From: Betaproteobacteria bacterium Ga0077526
GTDB lineage: Bacteria; Pseudomonadota; Gammaproteobacteria; Burkholderiales; Ga0077523
Length of the DNA stretch: 64,000 bases
Assembly: GCA_001464765.1 (NCBI GenBank)
Contig: LNDV01000034.1
Span: forward strand, 1,216,671-1,280,670
Reading direction: 5' to 3'
The notes under the pieces are model-generated. The model saw only the letters and a program-made list of their open reading frames with translations. It made no database searches and was not told the DNA's origin. Positions 1-9,105 of the stretch are shown piece by piece. Position 1 is the stretch's first letter. Every line of letters begins with the position of its first letter. Both the position numbers and the translations under genes were made by a program.

Positions 1-327
1 TTTGCCCTGTTCGATACCTGGAAGGACTGGCGGCACCTGCTGGACGCCGCCCATGTGATCGTCGCCACCCGACCCGGGTCGACGACCCTGCCGGCCGGAG
101 CGGATCTGCGGCACCAGATGCTGCAGCGCAGAACGACCGATGCCACCGCGCTGGACTCCCGGCCGGGCGGCCTGCTTTTCGAGCTGCAGATCACGGCGAT
201 GGACGTTTCGGCCAGTCGCATCAGGGAAGATCTCGCAGCGGGCCGGGAGCCCCGGTATTTGCTTCCGGATTCCTTACTCGGCTATATTGCCTCGAACCAC
301 CTTTACCGGAGCCCGGATGCAGGTTGA
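1..327 (+). CDS. nadD: nicotinate-nucleotide adenylyltransferase, C-terminal part (5' end outside window)
   Basis: Frame 1 is open from the first base and ends at 327. The product would transfer AMP to nicotinate mononucleotide in NAD synthesis. The visible 108 residues contain the family's C-terminal signatures: a TWKDW segment near the start, an ISATxIR-like SRIREDLAAGR stretch and the ending YLLPDSLLGYIASNHLY. The catalytic N-terminal HxGH motif lies upstream of the window. The stop overlaps the rsfS start by 11 bases, the usual nadD-rsfS arrangement, which supports co-translation and the assignment. Confidence 0.9.
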   Translation, partial: FALFDTWKDWRHLLDAAHVIVATRPGSTTLPAGADLRHQMLQRRTTDATALDSRPGGLLFELQITAMDVSASRIREDLAAGREPRYLLPDSLLGYIASNHLYRSPDAG

Positions 328-727
328 CTCATTGGCACGCGCAGCGATCAGCGCGCTGGAAGACATCAAGGCGCGCGACATCTCTGTGCTCGATGTCCGT
401 CGCCTGACCTCATTGTTCGATACCGTCATCGTCGCCAGCGCGGATTCCGCGCGGCAGACCAAGGCCCTTGCCCGCCACGTGCAGGACAAGGCGAAGGAAG
501 CCGGCGGGCAGGTCTACGGCGTGGAAGGCGAGGGTTCGGGTGAATGGGTCCTGGTGGACCTGGGCGACGTGGTCGTCCACATCATGCAGCCCGCCATCCG
601 TGACCACTACAACCTCGAAGAGCTCTGGGGCGGCCGGCGGCCGCTTCCGTCCCGTGCCGCGCAGGCCACGAGCGGCGTGGATTCCCTCGGTACTCCCTTT
701 CAGTACGCTGCCCGCGGCGGGCGCTGA
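317..727 (+). CDS. rsfS: ribosome silencing factor RsfS
   Basis: 136 residues. RsfS binds ribosomal protein uL14 on the large subunit and blocks subunit joining in stationary phase. The RsfS domain covers about residues 8-105, with typical segments KARDISVLDVRRLTSLFDTVI, the VYGVEGEGSGEWVLVDLGDVVVH strand region (quoted here in pieces by name only) and the ending DHYNLEELWG. The ATG at 317 was chosen because it begins the conserved domain and overlaps the end of nadD. A 30-residue tail after the domain is low in conservation. It lies between nadD and rlmH, the standard order in proteobacteria. Confidence 0.93.
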   Translation: MQVDSLARAAISALEDIKARDISVLDVRRLTSLFDTVIVASADSARQTKALARHVQDKAKEAGGQVYGVEGEGSGEWVLVDLGDVVVHIMQPAIRDHYNLEELWGGRRPLPSRAAQATSGVDSLGTPFQYAARGGR

Positions 728-769
728 GCGCCCTCGCCGCCGCCCGATTCCGGTCGGCGCGCCCGAGCC

Positions 770-1249
770 ATGCGCTTCGTCATCCTGAGTCTCAGCCACC
801 GCCAGCCTGCCTGGGTGGATGCCGCCTTCGAGGAGTACGCGAAACGCATGCCGCGCGAGGCCCGGCTGGAACTCGTCGTCTTGAAGCCCGAATCCCGCCC
901 GGACGGCGCTGGCGAGCAGGCGGTGGACCGACTGCTCGAGAAGGAGGCGCAACGTATGCAGGCGGCCATCCCCCCCGGCGCCCTCGTCGTCGCCCTGGAC
1001 GAGCGGGGTCGGAGCCTCTCGACCCGGGATCTGTCCCGGACGATGGAGGGCTGGTTTCAGGAAGGACGGGACATCGCCTGGGTCGTCGGCAGCGCCGACG
1101 GACTGCACTCGGGCCTGAAAGCCCGCGCCGACCTCACCGTGTCGCTGTCCGCCATGACCCTGCCGCACGGTCTCGTCCGCGTGATCCTGGCGGAACAGCT
1201 CTATCGGGCACTGTCGCTACTGCGGGGTCATCCGTATCATCGCGACTGA
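770..1249 (+). CDS. rlmH: 23S rRNA (pseudouridine1915-N3)-methyltransferase RlmH
   Basis: 159 residues, the normal family length. RlmH is a SPOUT-fold methyltransferase that methylates pseudouridine 1915 in helix 69 of 23S rRNA on assembled ribosomes. The SAM-binding knot is visible as WVVGSADGL near residues 103-111 and LSAMTLPHGLVRVILAEQLY near 126-145, with the diagnostic ending GHPYHRD. It sits 42 bases after rsfS and 23 before maf, so it is probably in the same transcript. Confidence 0.95.
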   Translation: MRFVILSLSHRQPAWVDAAFEEYAKRMPREARLELVVLKPESRPDGAGEQAVDRLLEKEAQRMQAAIPPGALVVALDERGRSLSTRDLSRTMEGWFQEGRDIAWVVGSADGLHSGLKARADLTVSLSAMTLPHGLVRVILAEQLYRALSLLRGHPYHRD

Positions 1250-1272
1250 CCTCACCCTTTCACGGCCTGCCG

Positions 1273-1896
1273 GTGAACCTGCCCTTCCGCTACATCTACC
1301 TCGCTTCGCGCAGCCCGCGCCGGCGGGAGATCCTCACCCAGATCGGCGTGCGATTCGAGATGCTGCTCCTGCGGGATGCATCGGGGCGCGCCGTGGATGT
1401 GGACGAATCCCCGCGCGGAGGGGAGAACGGCGCCGACTATGTGCTGCGCCTCGCCCGGGAGAAGGCCGAGGTGGGCTGGTCGCGCATGGCCCTGCGGCAT
1501 CTGCCGATGGCCCCCGTCCTTGCCGCGGACACCACCGTGGTTCTGAACGGTGACATCATCGGCAAGCCTTCGAGCCGCGAGGATGCGGTCGCCATGCTGA
1601 CACGGCTTTCCGGCAGCACCCACGAAGTCCACACGGCGGTTGCCGTGAAGTTCGAGCACAAACTGGAGTCCGCCCTGAGTTCCACCTCCGTGAGTTTCGG
1701 CGCCCTGTCCGAAGAAGTCATTCGCCGTTATGCGGCCAGCGGCGAGCCGATGGACAAGGCCGGCGCCTATGGCATCCAGGGCCGTGCGGCCGTATTCGTC
1801 GAGGGCATCGCCGGGAGCTACTCGGGGGTGATGGGCCTGCCGGCCTTTGAGACGGCCGATCTGCTGCGCCGCTTCGGCTTCACCCTGCCGCCATGA
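1273..1896 (+). CDS. maf: Maf family nucleoside triphosphate pyrophosphatase
   Basis: 207 residues, start GTG. Maf proteins hydrolyse non-canonical or pyrimidine nucleoside triphosphates to monophosphates and pyrophosphate. The family motifs are all present: SRSPRR at residues 12-17, DTTVVLNG near 84, IGKPSS near 97, and the substrate-loop motif GEPMDKAGAYGIQG near 157-170. The DKAGAYGIQG form is typical of the dTTP/UTP (YhdE) subgroup, but the subgroup is an inference. It is followed 43 bases later by rng, an association common in proteobacteria. Confidence 0.9.
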   Translation: MNLPFRYIYLASRSPRRREILTQIGVRFEMLLLRDASGRAVDVDESPRGGENGADYVLRLAREKAEVGWSRMALRHLPMAPVLAADTTVVLNGDIIGKPSSREDAVAMLTRLSGSTHEVHTAVAVKFEHKLESALSSTSVSFGALSEEVIRRYAASGEPMDKAGAYGIQGRAAVFVEGIAGSYSGVMGLPAFETADLLRRFGFTLPP

Positions 1897-1939
1897 GCGT
1901 TGCCTGCACGCGCGCCGGTTCGAAGTGCGCGGCCTGCCC

Positions 1940-3391
1940 ATGAAGGAAGAGATCCTCGTCAACGTCACGCCGCAGGAAACGCGCGTGGCCCTGATGCAGC
2001 AGGGCTCCGCGCAGGAACTGCACGTGGAGCGCGCCGGCTCCCGCGGGCTGGTGGGCAACATCTACATCGGCGTGGTGAGCCGCGTGCTGCCGGGCATGCA
2101 GTCGGCCTTCGTGCAGATCGGGCTCGACCGCACAGCCTTCCTGCATGTGGGCGACCTCTGGGGCAGCCGCAACGGCTACGACACGCGCCCCATCGAGAAG
2201 ATCCTCCACGACGGCGACCGTCTGCTAGTGCAGGTGATCAAGGACCCGATCGGCACCAAGGGCGCGCGGCTGTCCACGCAGGTGAGCATCGCCGGGCGCT
2301 TTCTGGTGTTCCTCCCGCAGGAGTCGCACATCGGCATCTCGCAGCGCATCGAGGACGAAACCGAGCGCGCGCAGCTGCGCGAGAAGCTGCAGCATCTCCT
2401 GCCGGCGGATCAGGTCGGCGGCTTCATCATCCGCACCATGGCCGAGACCGCGACTGATGCCGAACTGCGGGCAGACCTCGACTACCTGCAGCGGATCTGG
2501 AGCGGCATCCAGGAGAAGTCCCGCACCAAGCAGGCGCCGGCGCTGCTGTACCAGGACCTCGACCTGAGTCTGCGGGTGCTGCGGGACCTTGCGACCGACA
2601 GCACGCAGGTGGTGCTCGTGGACTCCCGCGAGACCTACGAACAGATGCGCGACTTCGCACGCGACTACGCGCTGCCGTTTGCGGACCGGGTGGAGCACTA
2701 CACGGGCGACCGGCCGCTCTTCGATCTGTACGGCGTGGAAGACGAGATCGAGCGTGCGCTTGGCCGGCGCGTGGACCTGAAGTCCGGCGGCTACCTCATC
2801 ATCGACCAGACCGAAGCCCTCACCACGGTGGACGTGAACACCGGCGGTTTCGTGAGCGGTCGCAGCTTCGACGACACGATCTTCAAGACCAATCTGGAAG
2901 CCTCCCAGGTGATCGCGCGGCAGCTGCGCCTGCGTAACCTGGGCGGGATCATCATTGTCGACTTCATCGACATGGACAACGACACGCACCGCGACGCGGT
3001 GCTGGCGGAGTTCCGCAAGGCGCTCGCGCCCGACCGCACGCGCATGAGCATCAACGGCTTCACCGCGCTGGGGCTGGTCGAGATGACACGCAAGCGCACG
3101 CGGGAGAGCCTCGCCCACGTGCTGTGTGAGGCCTGTCCCACCTGCCAGGGCCGCGGCGAACTGAAGACCGCGCAGACCGTGTGCTACGAGATCCTCCGGG
3201 AACTCCTGCGTGAGGCGCGGCAGTACGACGCGCGCGAGTTCCGCATCCTCGCCTCGCAAAAGGTGATCGACATGTTCCTGGACGAGGAGTCGCAAGGGCT
3301 GGCGTCTCTCGAAGAGTTCATCGGCAAACCCATCCGCCTGCAGGTGGAGTCGCTCTACACCCAGGAGCAGTTCGATATCGTGCTGGTGTAG
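1940..3391 (+). CDS. rng: ribonuclease G
   Basis: 483 residues, the size of RNase G rather than the longer RNase E. It processes 16S rRNA 5' ends and some mRNAs. An S1 RNA-binding domain spans about 35-125 (IYIGVVSRVLPGMQSAFVQI). The catalytic domain carries the two metal-binding aspartate regions TTVDVNTGG and IIVDFIDMD. The zinc-link cysteines are in CPTCQGRGE. The ATG at 1940 was preferred over an upstream in-frame ATG at 1847, which lies inside maf and would add 31 residues unrelated to the family; MKEEILVN is the usual RNase G N-terminus. Confidence 0.94.
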   Translation: MKEEILVNVTPQETRVALMQQGSAQELHVERAGSRGLVGNIYIGVVSRVLPGMQSAFVQIGLDRTAFLHVGDLWGSRNGYDTRPIEKILHDGDRLLVQVIKDPIGTKGARLSTQVSIAGRFLVFLPQESHIGISQRIEDETERAQLREKLQHLLPADQVGGFIIRTMAETATDAELRADLDYLQRIWSGIQEKSRTKQAPALLYQDLDLSLRVLRDLATDSTQVVLVDSRETYEQMRDFARDYALPFADRVEHYTGDRPLFDLYGVEDEIERALGRRVDLKSGGYLIIDQTEALTTVDVNTGGFVSGRSFDDTIFKTNLEASQVIARQLRLRNLGGIIIVDFIDMDNDTHRDAVLAEFRKALAPDRTRMSINGFTALGLVEMTRKRTRESLAHVLCEACPTCQGRGELKTAQTVCYEILRELLREARQYDAREFRILASQKVIDMFLDEESQGLASLEEFIGKPIRLQVESLYTQEQFDIVLV

Positions 3392-3465
3392 GGTTGCGGA
3401 GTCGGACTACCCCGTTCGCACGATTCAACCTTCCGCTCGGGCACGAGGCCTCGACCGGCAGGACT

Positions 3466-3750
3466 TCAATCAAGCAGGGTGCATGTGACGAAAGTCAGCG
3501 TTCTCTCCACATCCGCCGCTTCCCGCAGAAAGCGCACGAGAGACTCGCCATTGCGATGCGCCTGGAACGCAGCCTCATCCTCGTAGACCTCGTACAGCAT
3601 GAGCTTGCCCTCGGGCTGGAGAATGTCGAAACGAAGCGTGCCCGGCTCGTCCCTCAGGCATCGGTCCCGGTGCGCCTTCAGCATCGGCACGAAGACGCCG
3701 ATCTGCTCCGGCGCGATGTCGTACGTAGCCACTACGGCAAACTTGCTCAT
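3466..3750 (-). CDS. antibiotic biosynthesis monooxygenase (ABM)-fold protein, putative quinol monooxygenase
   Basis: 94 residues from the ATG at 3750, which has a GGCGGGGG purine run about 7 bases upstream; an ATG two codons earlier is too close to it. Short ABM-domain proteins of the YgiN type form ferredoxin-like dimers that oxidise quinols or aromatic substrates without cofactors. The features seen are the first strand FAVVATYDI, an LKAHRDRCLRDEPGTLRFDI segment, and LMLYEVYEDEAAFQAHRN. It lies 65 bases downstream of a dehydrogenase gene on the same strand and is probably co-transcribed with it. The substrate is unknown. Confidence 0.8.
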   Translation of the reverse strand: MSKFAVVATYDIAPEQIGVFVPMLKAHRDRCLRDEPGTLRFDILQPEGKLMLYEVYEDEAAFQAHRNGESLVRFLREAADVERTLTFVTCTLLD

Positions 3751-3814
3751 CGACATACCCCCGCCAGTGCTCCGAAGCGCCGCGGGCGCGGGTGCATCCG
3801 GCCACGCCACGACC

Positions 3815-4984
3815 TCATCCCGCGATCCCCTTGTTCGGATTGATCAGGTACTTCGCCCCGGTTGCCCTCTTGCCATAGACGGCGATCGCCTCCATCTGCA
3901 GCGCGCCCGCCAGCGACACTTCGTGGGAGTAGCTGCTGGCAAAAGTGGTCTTCAGCTCCGCAGCCACGCGTTCGCGGAGTTTCTGCGCCGCTGCCGGACC
4001 GATCTTGTCGAGGAACAGGAACAGCAACCAGCCTCCCATCGACCACGAGAACCCGAAGTTGCGCACGATCGTGGTGGGCGCCGTATCGAGCATGCCGTAC
4101 AGATAGACCTGCTTGTGTGTCGACGTTCCGTAACGGCTGTACTCCTTGGCATTGCGGGCCAGCGCCGCCTCCATGCACGTCAGGATCTGCCCGGCCAGCT
4201 TGCCGCCGCCAATGGCGTCGAAGGCGATCGTTGCGCCCGTAACGGCAAGGGCTTCCGTGAGCTCGGCCATGAAATCGGGTGAGGTCGAATCGCATACGAA
4301 CTTCGCGCCTTGTGCTTTCAGCAGTTCGACCTGCTCCTTCTTGCGCACGATGTTGACCAGGGCGATCCCGTCCTGAATGCAGATTCGGTTGAGCATCTGC
4401 CCGAGGTTCGACGCCGCGGCGGTGTGCACCAATGCGCTGTGACCTTCGCGACGCATCGTCTCCACCATCCCCAACGCGGTGAGCGGATTGACGAAGCAGC
4501 TGGCGCCTTCCGCCGGCGTCGCGTCGTCCGGCAGCCGCAAGCATTGCTCGGCCTTCATGCAGCGGTACTGCGCATACATGGCGCCGCCGATCACCGCTAC
4601 CGTCTTGCCGAGCAGAGCCTGCGCTGCAGCGGCGCTCCCGGCCTTGACTACGACACCCGCCCCCTCGTTGCCGACCGGCATCGACTTGTCCAGTCTCCCC
4701 GCCATGGCCTTCATCGCATTCTCGGGCACGGGGGCGGTGAGGACTGGACGCTCAGCGCTGCCTGACACCTTTGCATTGCTCATGTCGGCAGCACCGAAGA
4801 GCAGTCCCAGGTCCGAAGGGTTGATCGGCGTGGCTTCGATGCGCACCAGCACTTCGTCAGCTGCTGGCTCAGGGACATCGACTTCGGCCAGCGAGATTTC
4901 GAGCTCGCCGCTGCCGCGAATCAACGAGCGAAGTTGCAGAGCAGTGCGTGGAATGGATGGGTTCATGTTGTTTGGCTCGATCAA
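3815..4984 (-). CDS. MDR-superfamily NAD(P)-dependent oxidoreductase (zinc-type alcohol dehydrogenase / quinone oxidoreductase-like)
   Basis: 389 residues. The N-terminal GroES-like domain contains EVLVRIEATPINPSDLG and MPVGNEGAGVVVKAG; the nucleotide-binding domain carries ASNLGQMLNRICIQDG and the AFDAIGGGK loop. The catalytic zinc cysteine/histidine set of true alcohol dehydrogenases is not evident, so it is more like a quinone or enoyl reductase. A second ATG at 4966 could also be the start. Substrate cannot be named. It precedes the ABM-fold gene on the same strand, which fits a small redox operon. Confidence 0.75.
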   Translation of the reverse strand: MIEPNNMNPSIPRTALQLRSLIRGSGELEISLAEVDVPEPAADEVLVRIEATPINPSDLGLLFGAADMSNAKVSGSAERPVLTAPVPENAMKAMAGRLDKSMPVGNEGAGVVVKAGSAAAAQALLGKTVAVIGGAMYAQYRCMKAEQCLRLPDDATPAEGASCFVNPLTALGMVETMRREGHSALVHTAAASNLGQMLNRICIQDGIALVNIVRKKEQVELLKAQGAKFVCDSTSPDFMAELTEALAVTGATIAFDAIGGGKLAGQILTCMEAALARNAKEYSRYGTSTHKQVYLYGMLDTAPTTIVRNFGFSWSMGGWLLFLFLDKIGPAAAQKLRERVAAELKTTFASSYSHEVSLAGALQMEAIAVYGKRATGAKYLINPNKGIAG

Positions 4985-5258
4985 GTGACGATTGAAGTGG
5001 AGGTGAGGTCATGGAACGCTGTTGTAACGCCTGTTATCCAGCAAGTGGCGTTGTCCCGTGATGACCGGCACGCTCGCTCTAGAGAAATGAACAGGCACTG
5101 CCGAGCTCAAGGCTGGAGCCGAATCGTTCGGCTGGTACTACGGGCGGTCATCGATGGACTTCGACGATGCCGCTCTGCGTTGATCAGTGTTGCCGGAGTA
5201 TGCAGCATCCGGAATGCTCCCGCCGAGCGACGAGTGAGGCGCGGGCGCGATTGTCGAG

Positions 5259-6113
5259 TTACTGTCGGACTACGCGCCAGACGCTGTGGATGCCGTCCAC
5301 CTTCCTGTGGTAGTACAGCGACCGTCCGTCGACGCCGAACGACGGTGCCTCGACGAAGCCGTCGATGGCGTCGACCACGATTGGCGTATCGAACGGTTCG
5401 TCCGGCGAGCGCCTCGTCGCGCAAAGGATGGCCAGCTTTGGCCACAGCCAGAACCCAGTCATCCGGGTGAAGCAGAGTTGCAGGCTGTCGGCCGAGATGG
5501 CCGGCGCGTACTCGAGCGCTGGCGTATTGATGGCGGCCAGCATGCGATCGGAGTCCGACAGGCGGACGAAGCCCTCGGTCGACCGTCGTGCGATGAAGAT
5601 GTCGGCGCTCTTCGGCACCGGGAGTATTCCGAACTCGCCATCGACAGCGTAGATGAACTGCCCATCGGCGCTGATTTCCGCATCGAAGTTGACCAACCCC
5701 GGCGTCTTCCGCGAGAGACCGGCTACGAGCTGAATGTCGCGTACCTCGCCATTGGAAAAGTAGCCTCGGTAGATCGTCGCCAACGACTGTTCGTAGCTTC
5801 GCAACGAGACGAAATACACAGTGCCATCACGATCCATCGACGCGACGCCGTCGAGCTTCTCGGAGTTCGCGCCCTTGAGGCGACCGACATAGCGAAAGCG
5901 CAGGTCGCTGTGCTGCTCAGCGATGTGCAGGTCCGTGTTCGCGCCCGGGGCATTGCTGTCGTTGAACAACAGATATCGACCGTCTCGCGTGAGGAAAGGC
6001 TCCATGGCATGCCCTTCGTAGCCTTCGATGGCGACCGGCTGCGGATCTGCGTAGCTCGCGGCCAGTGTGTGCGTCGTCAGCAGCGCGAACAGGGCAATCA
6101 GGAGCAGGCGCAT
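5259..6113 (-). CDS. secreted TolB/PD40-type beta-propeller repeat protein
   Basis: 284 residues. The ATG at 6113 has a GAGG ribosome binding site 9 bases upstream and starts a clear signal peptide (MRLLLIALFALLTTHTLAA), so the longer open frame upstream is ignored. The mature part repeats WD40-like (PD40) blades: LTRDGRYLLFNDSNAP, ISADGQFIYAVDGEFG, ISADSLQLCFTRMTG and FGVDGRSLYYHRK. Such proteins are periplasmic or outer-membrane-associated scaffolds; no enzymatic motif is visible. The 270 bases between this stop and 4985 hold nothing I can support. Confidence 0.75.
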   Translation of the reverse strand: MRLLLIALFALLTTHTLAASYADPQPVAIEGYEGHAMEPFLTRDGRYLLFNDSNAPGANTDLHIAEQHSDLRFRYVGRLKGANSEKLDGVASMDRDGTVYFVSLRSYEQSLATIYRGYFSNGEVRDIQLVAGLSRKTPGLVNFDAEISADGQFIYAVDGEFGILPVPKSADIFIARRSTEGFVRLSDSDRMLAAINTPALEYAPAISADSLQLCFTRMTGFWLWPKLAILCATRRSPDEPFDTPIVVDAIDGFVEAPSFGVDGRSLYYHRKVDGIHSVWRVVRQ

Positions 6114-6663
6114 GGCGGCGATACCTCCCTCGTTGTGCGCAGGTGGACAGCCATCTACGCGATCATCGATACGCAAGGCGAGACGTTCTCCAATGCTGCC
6201 ATTCGGGAAGTGACATCCCACTGGCGCCACCCGTCAGGGCCGCGCTCGTTCCTGGCGGTGACGCCTCCGCACCTTCGAATCGGACGTTACTCAAGAGGTG
6301 CCGGCCGTCGCGTCCCCGCGCCCTTCGTTGCTGTCAGTGATGTCGCCCATCGCTCGCCCTGAGTTCTTGTAAGTCCCTGGTGATCGGCAGGCTACCTGGC
6401 TCCCCGGTGGAGAAGCAGGACGCCGACAACTTCGAAGGCCTTGTGCTCGTCGTTTCAGCCGCAAAGCTACCATGGAGGTCAGCCAGCGGTGCCGGTCAGT
6501 CGGGGGGGGCCTTGCGGTTCCCTCGCTCCCGGCTCTTCGGCAGCGCAAAACCGCCACGAACCGAATCTGCGCTGCCATCATGACGACCGAATCGCCGCCG
6601 ACCAATCCGTTTGCAGCGGACTGACTTACCCTTGAAGATGTTCATCGCGTTCCGGACCACGCC
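6114..6663. other. intergenic region with possible dispersed-repeat sequence
   Basis: 550 bases between the divergent PD40 gene and cti. It must contain both promoters, but none could be placed with confidence. The stretch 6361-6620 is open in several frames on both strands and its conceptual translations resemble, from memory, short hypothetical proteins over-annotated in many betaproteobacterial genomes. I read this as conserved non-coding or repeat DNA, not a gene; see findings. Confidence 0.35.
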
Positions 6664-9021
6664 ATGCGCCTACAACCCCTGGTTCTGATTCTCACGTTGC
6701 TCGCCGGCTGCGCCGGCCTCACGCAGTCCTCCCTGGACGCCCGCTTCGGTCCGGCCGACCCCACGCGATTCGATCGGGTGCCCGTGGCTGTGCGGGGAGG
6801 GGTGTCCTACCGGCACGATGTGAAGCCAATTCTCGACAGCCGCTGCGTGGTTTGTCACGGCTGCTACGACGCGCCCTGTCAGCTCAAGCTGGGCAGTTGG
6901 GACGGCATTGCGCGCGGTGCGACGAACGTCCCGGTCTATGGGGAACTGCGCCTGCGCGAGGCGCCCACCACGCGCCTCGGGATCGACGCGCAGAAACCGT
7001 CGCAATGGCGAGAACGCGGGTTCGTCACGGTTCTCAACGAGCGCGCGCGGACTCCTGCCAACGACCTTGCCGCCAGCCTGCTGTACCGCACGCTCGCGCA
7101 CAAGCAGGCGGGCCCCACGCAGGCGGGCGGTGTGCTGCCCGACAGCTACGAATTCGCCCTGAATCGCAAGGATGTGTGTGCGCCGCTGGCCGACTACGAC
7201 GCCTTCGAGAAGGCGAAGCCACATGCCGGCATGCCCTACGGGCTTCCCGCGCTCTCCGCGTCGGAGACCGACGTGATCGCTCGCTGGTTGCAAGCGGGTG
7301 CTCCCGACGATCCGCCGGCGCCGCGGCCGCCGCGAGTCGCCGCACAGATCAGGGAGTGGGAAGCCTTCCTCAACGGGAACTCTAACAAGTCTCGGCTGAT
7401 GGCCCGCTACGTGTACGAGCATCTTTTCCTCGCGCACCTCACGTTCCGGGGCGATCCCGACCACGTCTTTCGCCTCGTGCGGTCCCGCACGCCGCCCGGG
7501 AAGCCGGTCGCCGAACTGGCGACACGCCGGCCGTTCGACGATCCGGGTCGCGACGTGCCGACACCCTACTACCGTCTCGCTCCGGACAGCGAGACGTCGC
7601 TCGCCAAGACGCGCATGCCGTTCGAGCTCTCGGCGGAGCGCATGGCCCGCTGGCGCGACTGGTTCCTCGAGCCCGAGTACACGGTCGACCGTCTGCCTGC
7701 CTACGCGCCCGAAATTGCATCGAATCCCTTCCGGGCGTTCGAAGCGATCCCGATGAGCAGCCGTTACCGGTTCCTCGTGGACGAGGCGCAGTTCTTCGTC
7801 ATGAGCTTCATCAAGGGGCCGGTGTGCCGCGGGCAGACGGCGTTGGACGTGATCGACGACCGCTTCTGGGTCTTCTTCGTGGATCCGGACATCGGGGCCG
7901 GGGAAGCGGCAGCGCAGGCGGTGTCGCGCGCTGCATCGGCCATCCGTCTGCCGGCGGCGGAAGGCAGCAACGCCAGTCTCCTGGACTGGCGCGCGCTCGC
8001 GGCGTCCGAAGATGCCTTCCTCTCCAGCAAGAGCGCCGAGGTGAATCGGCGTCTCGGGGCCGAGGTGCCGGTCGACCTGTCCCTCGTGTGGCGAGGTGAC
8101 GGTCACAACCCGAACGCGGCGCTCACGGTCTTCCGGCACTTCGACAGCGCGAGTGTCGTGAAGGGGATGGTCGGCGAGCCGCCCAAGACGGCGTGGCTCA
8201 TCGGCTACACGCTGCTCGAGCGCATCTACTACCTGCTGGTCGCGGGCTACGACGTTTGGGGCAACACGGCGCACCAGCTGCAGACCCGGCTGTTCATGGA
8301 CTTCATGCGCATGGAGGGCGAGTCGAACTTCCTCATGCTGCTGCCCCGGTCCGCCCGGATGCCGTTGCGGGACCACTGGTACCGCGGTGTCGACGAGGAC
8401 GTGAAGTCCCGTGTGTACGGGAGCAAGTACCGGTTCGATGGTGAGACGAGTATTCCCTATCAGAACAGCGACCCGCTTCTCCAGCAGCGTCAGCTGTACG
8501 GCATGCTGGGGCGGCATCTGACAGCTGTGCTCGATCGTCGCCACGATACTGCGGCCGTGTCCGGAGATGAGATACGTTCCGGCGTGGCCGCACTGTCTGC
8601 GGTGAACGGGCCGGCGCTGGCGTGGTGGCCGGAGGCCGTGATCCTCCGCGTGGACGTCGCGAATGGCGCGTCGCGTTACTTCAGCGTGCTTCGCGACACC
8701 GGGCACCGCAACGTCTCCACGCTCTTCCGCGAGAACGCGATGCTGGTTCCGGAGGAGAACGGGCTGACGGTCGCGTCCGGATTCATCGGCGCCTATCCCA
8801 ACGCACTTTTCGCCGTGAACGCCGCAGCGCTGCCCGAACTCGCGCGTGGCGTCGCGGCGCTGTCCTCCGAGGCCGACTACCGGGCACTCGCAGACCGATT
8901 CGCCGTCCGCCGAACGGATGCCCGCTTCTGGGCCGTCAGCGATGCGATGCACGAGGCCTACCGGCAGTCCGACCCTGCCTACGCCGGGCTGTTCGACTAC
9001 GGCCGCCTGGAGAACCGCTGA
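6664..9021 (+). CDS. cti: fatty acid cis-trans isomerase
   Basis: 785 residues, full family length. Cti converts cis-unsaturated membrane fatty acids to trans forms in the periplasm, rigidifying the membrane under solvent, heat or metal stress. The protein starts with a lipoprotein-like signal (LLAGCAG, lipobox cysteine at 16) and carries the cytochrome c-type haem motif CVVCHGC near residue 62, followed by YDAPCQLKLGSWDG, diagnostic of the family. It probably ends its own transcript; the left promoter of the RNA-repair island begins 49 bases after its stop. Confidence 0.93.
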   Translation: MRLQPLVLILTLLAGCAGLTQSSLDARFGPADPTRFDRVPVAVRGGVSYRHDVKPILDSRCVVCHGCYDAPCQLKLGSWDGIARGATNVPVYGELRLREAPTTRLGIDAQKPSQWRERGFVTVLNERARTPANDLAASLLYRTLAHKQAGPTQAGGVLPDSYEFALNRKDVCAPLADYDAFEKAKPHAGMPYGLPALSASETDVIARWLQAGAPDDPPAPRPPRVAAQIREWEAFLNGNSNKSRLMARYVYEHLFLAHLTFRGDPDHVFRLVRSRTPPGKPVAELATRRPFDDPGRDVPTPYYRLAPDSETSLAKTRMPFELSAERMARWRDWFLEPEYTVDRLPAYAPEIASNPFRAFEAIPMSSRYRFLVDEAQFFVMSFIKGPVCRGQTALDVIDDRFWVFFVDPDIGAGEAAAQAVSRAASAIRLPAAEGSNASLLDWRALAASEDAFLSSKSAEVNRRLGAEVPVDLSLVWRGDGHNPNAALTVFRHFDSASVVKGMVGEPPKTAWLIGYTLLERIYYLLVAGYDVWGNTAHQLQTRLFMDFMRMEGESNFLMLLPRSARMPLRDHWYRGVDEDVKSRVYGSKYRFDGETSIPYQNSDPLLQQRQLYGMLGRHLTAVLDRRHDTAAVSGDEIRSGVAALSAVNGPALAWWPEAVILRVDVANGASRYFSVLRDTGHRNVSTLFRENAMLVPEENGLTVASGFIGAYPNALFAVNAAALPELARGVAALSSEADYRALADRFAVRRTDARFWAVSDAMHEAYRQSDPAYAGLFDYGRLENR

Positions 9022-9070
9022 GCCGGGCACAAACAGACAGCGGATTCATGCCGATCCGTCGTTGCAGGTG

Positions 9071-9099
9071 TTGACAGCAAAGTAAAGACACTTTACATT
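9071..9099 (+). promoter_or_regulatory. sigma70-like promoter with embedded palindromic operator (left arm of RNA-repair island)
   Basis: TTGACA at 9071-9076 and TACATT at 9094-9099 are separed by 17 bases, a near-consensus promoter. The spacer holds GTAAAGACACTTTAC at 9082-9096, a palindrome with 6-base arms that overlaps the -10. A matching promoter/operator on the opposite strand at 13938-13966 shares 13 of the 15 palindrome bases. The position of the palindrome suggests steric repression by one regulator; the regulator itself is not in the window. Confidence 0.75.
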
Positions 9100-9105
9100 T
9101 CTGCC

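Noticed and set aside
1847..1939. A 31-residue N-terminal extension of RNase G
   Set aside because: It lies within maf in another frame, is cysteine/arginine-rich, and is not part of the RNase G family.
6670..9030. A 786-residue open frame antisense to cti
   Set aside because: It mirrors the codon pattern of a GC-rich real gene; its arginine/histidine-rich translation matches no family, while cti on the other strand is clear. The same applies to the long antisense frames opposite rng, pilU, metK, ahcY, boxB and the DEAD-box gene.
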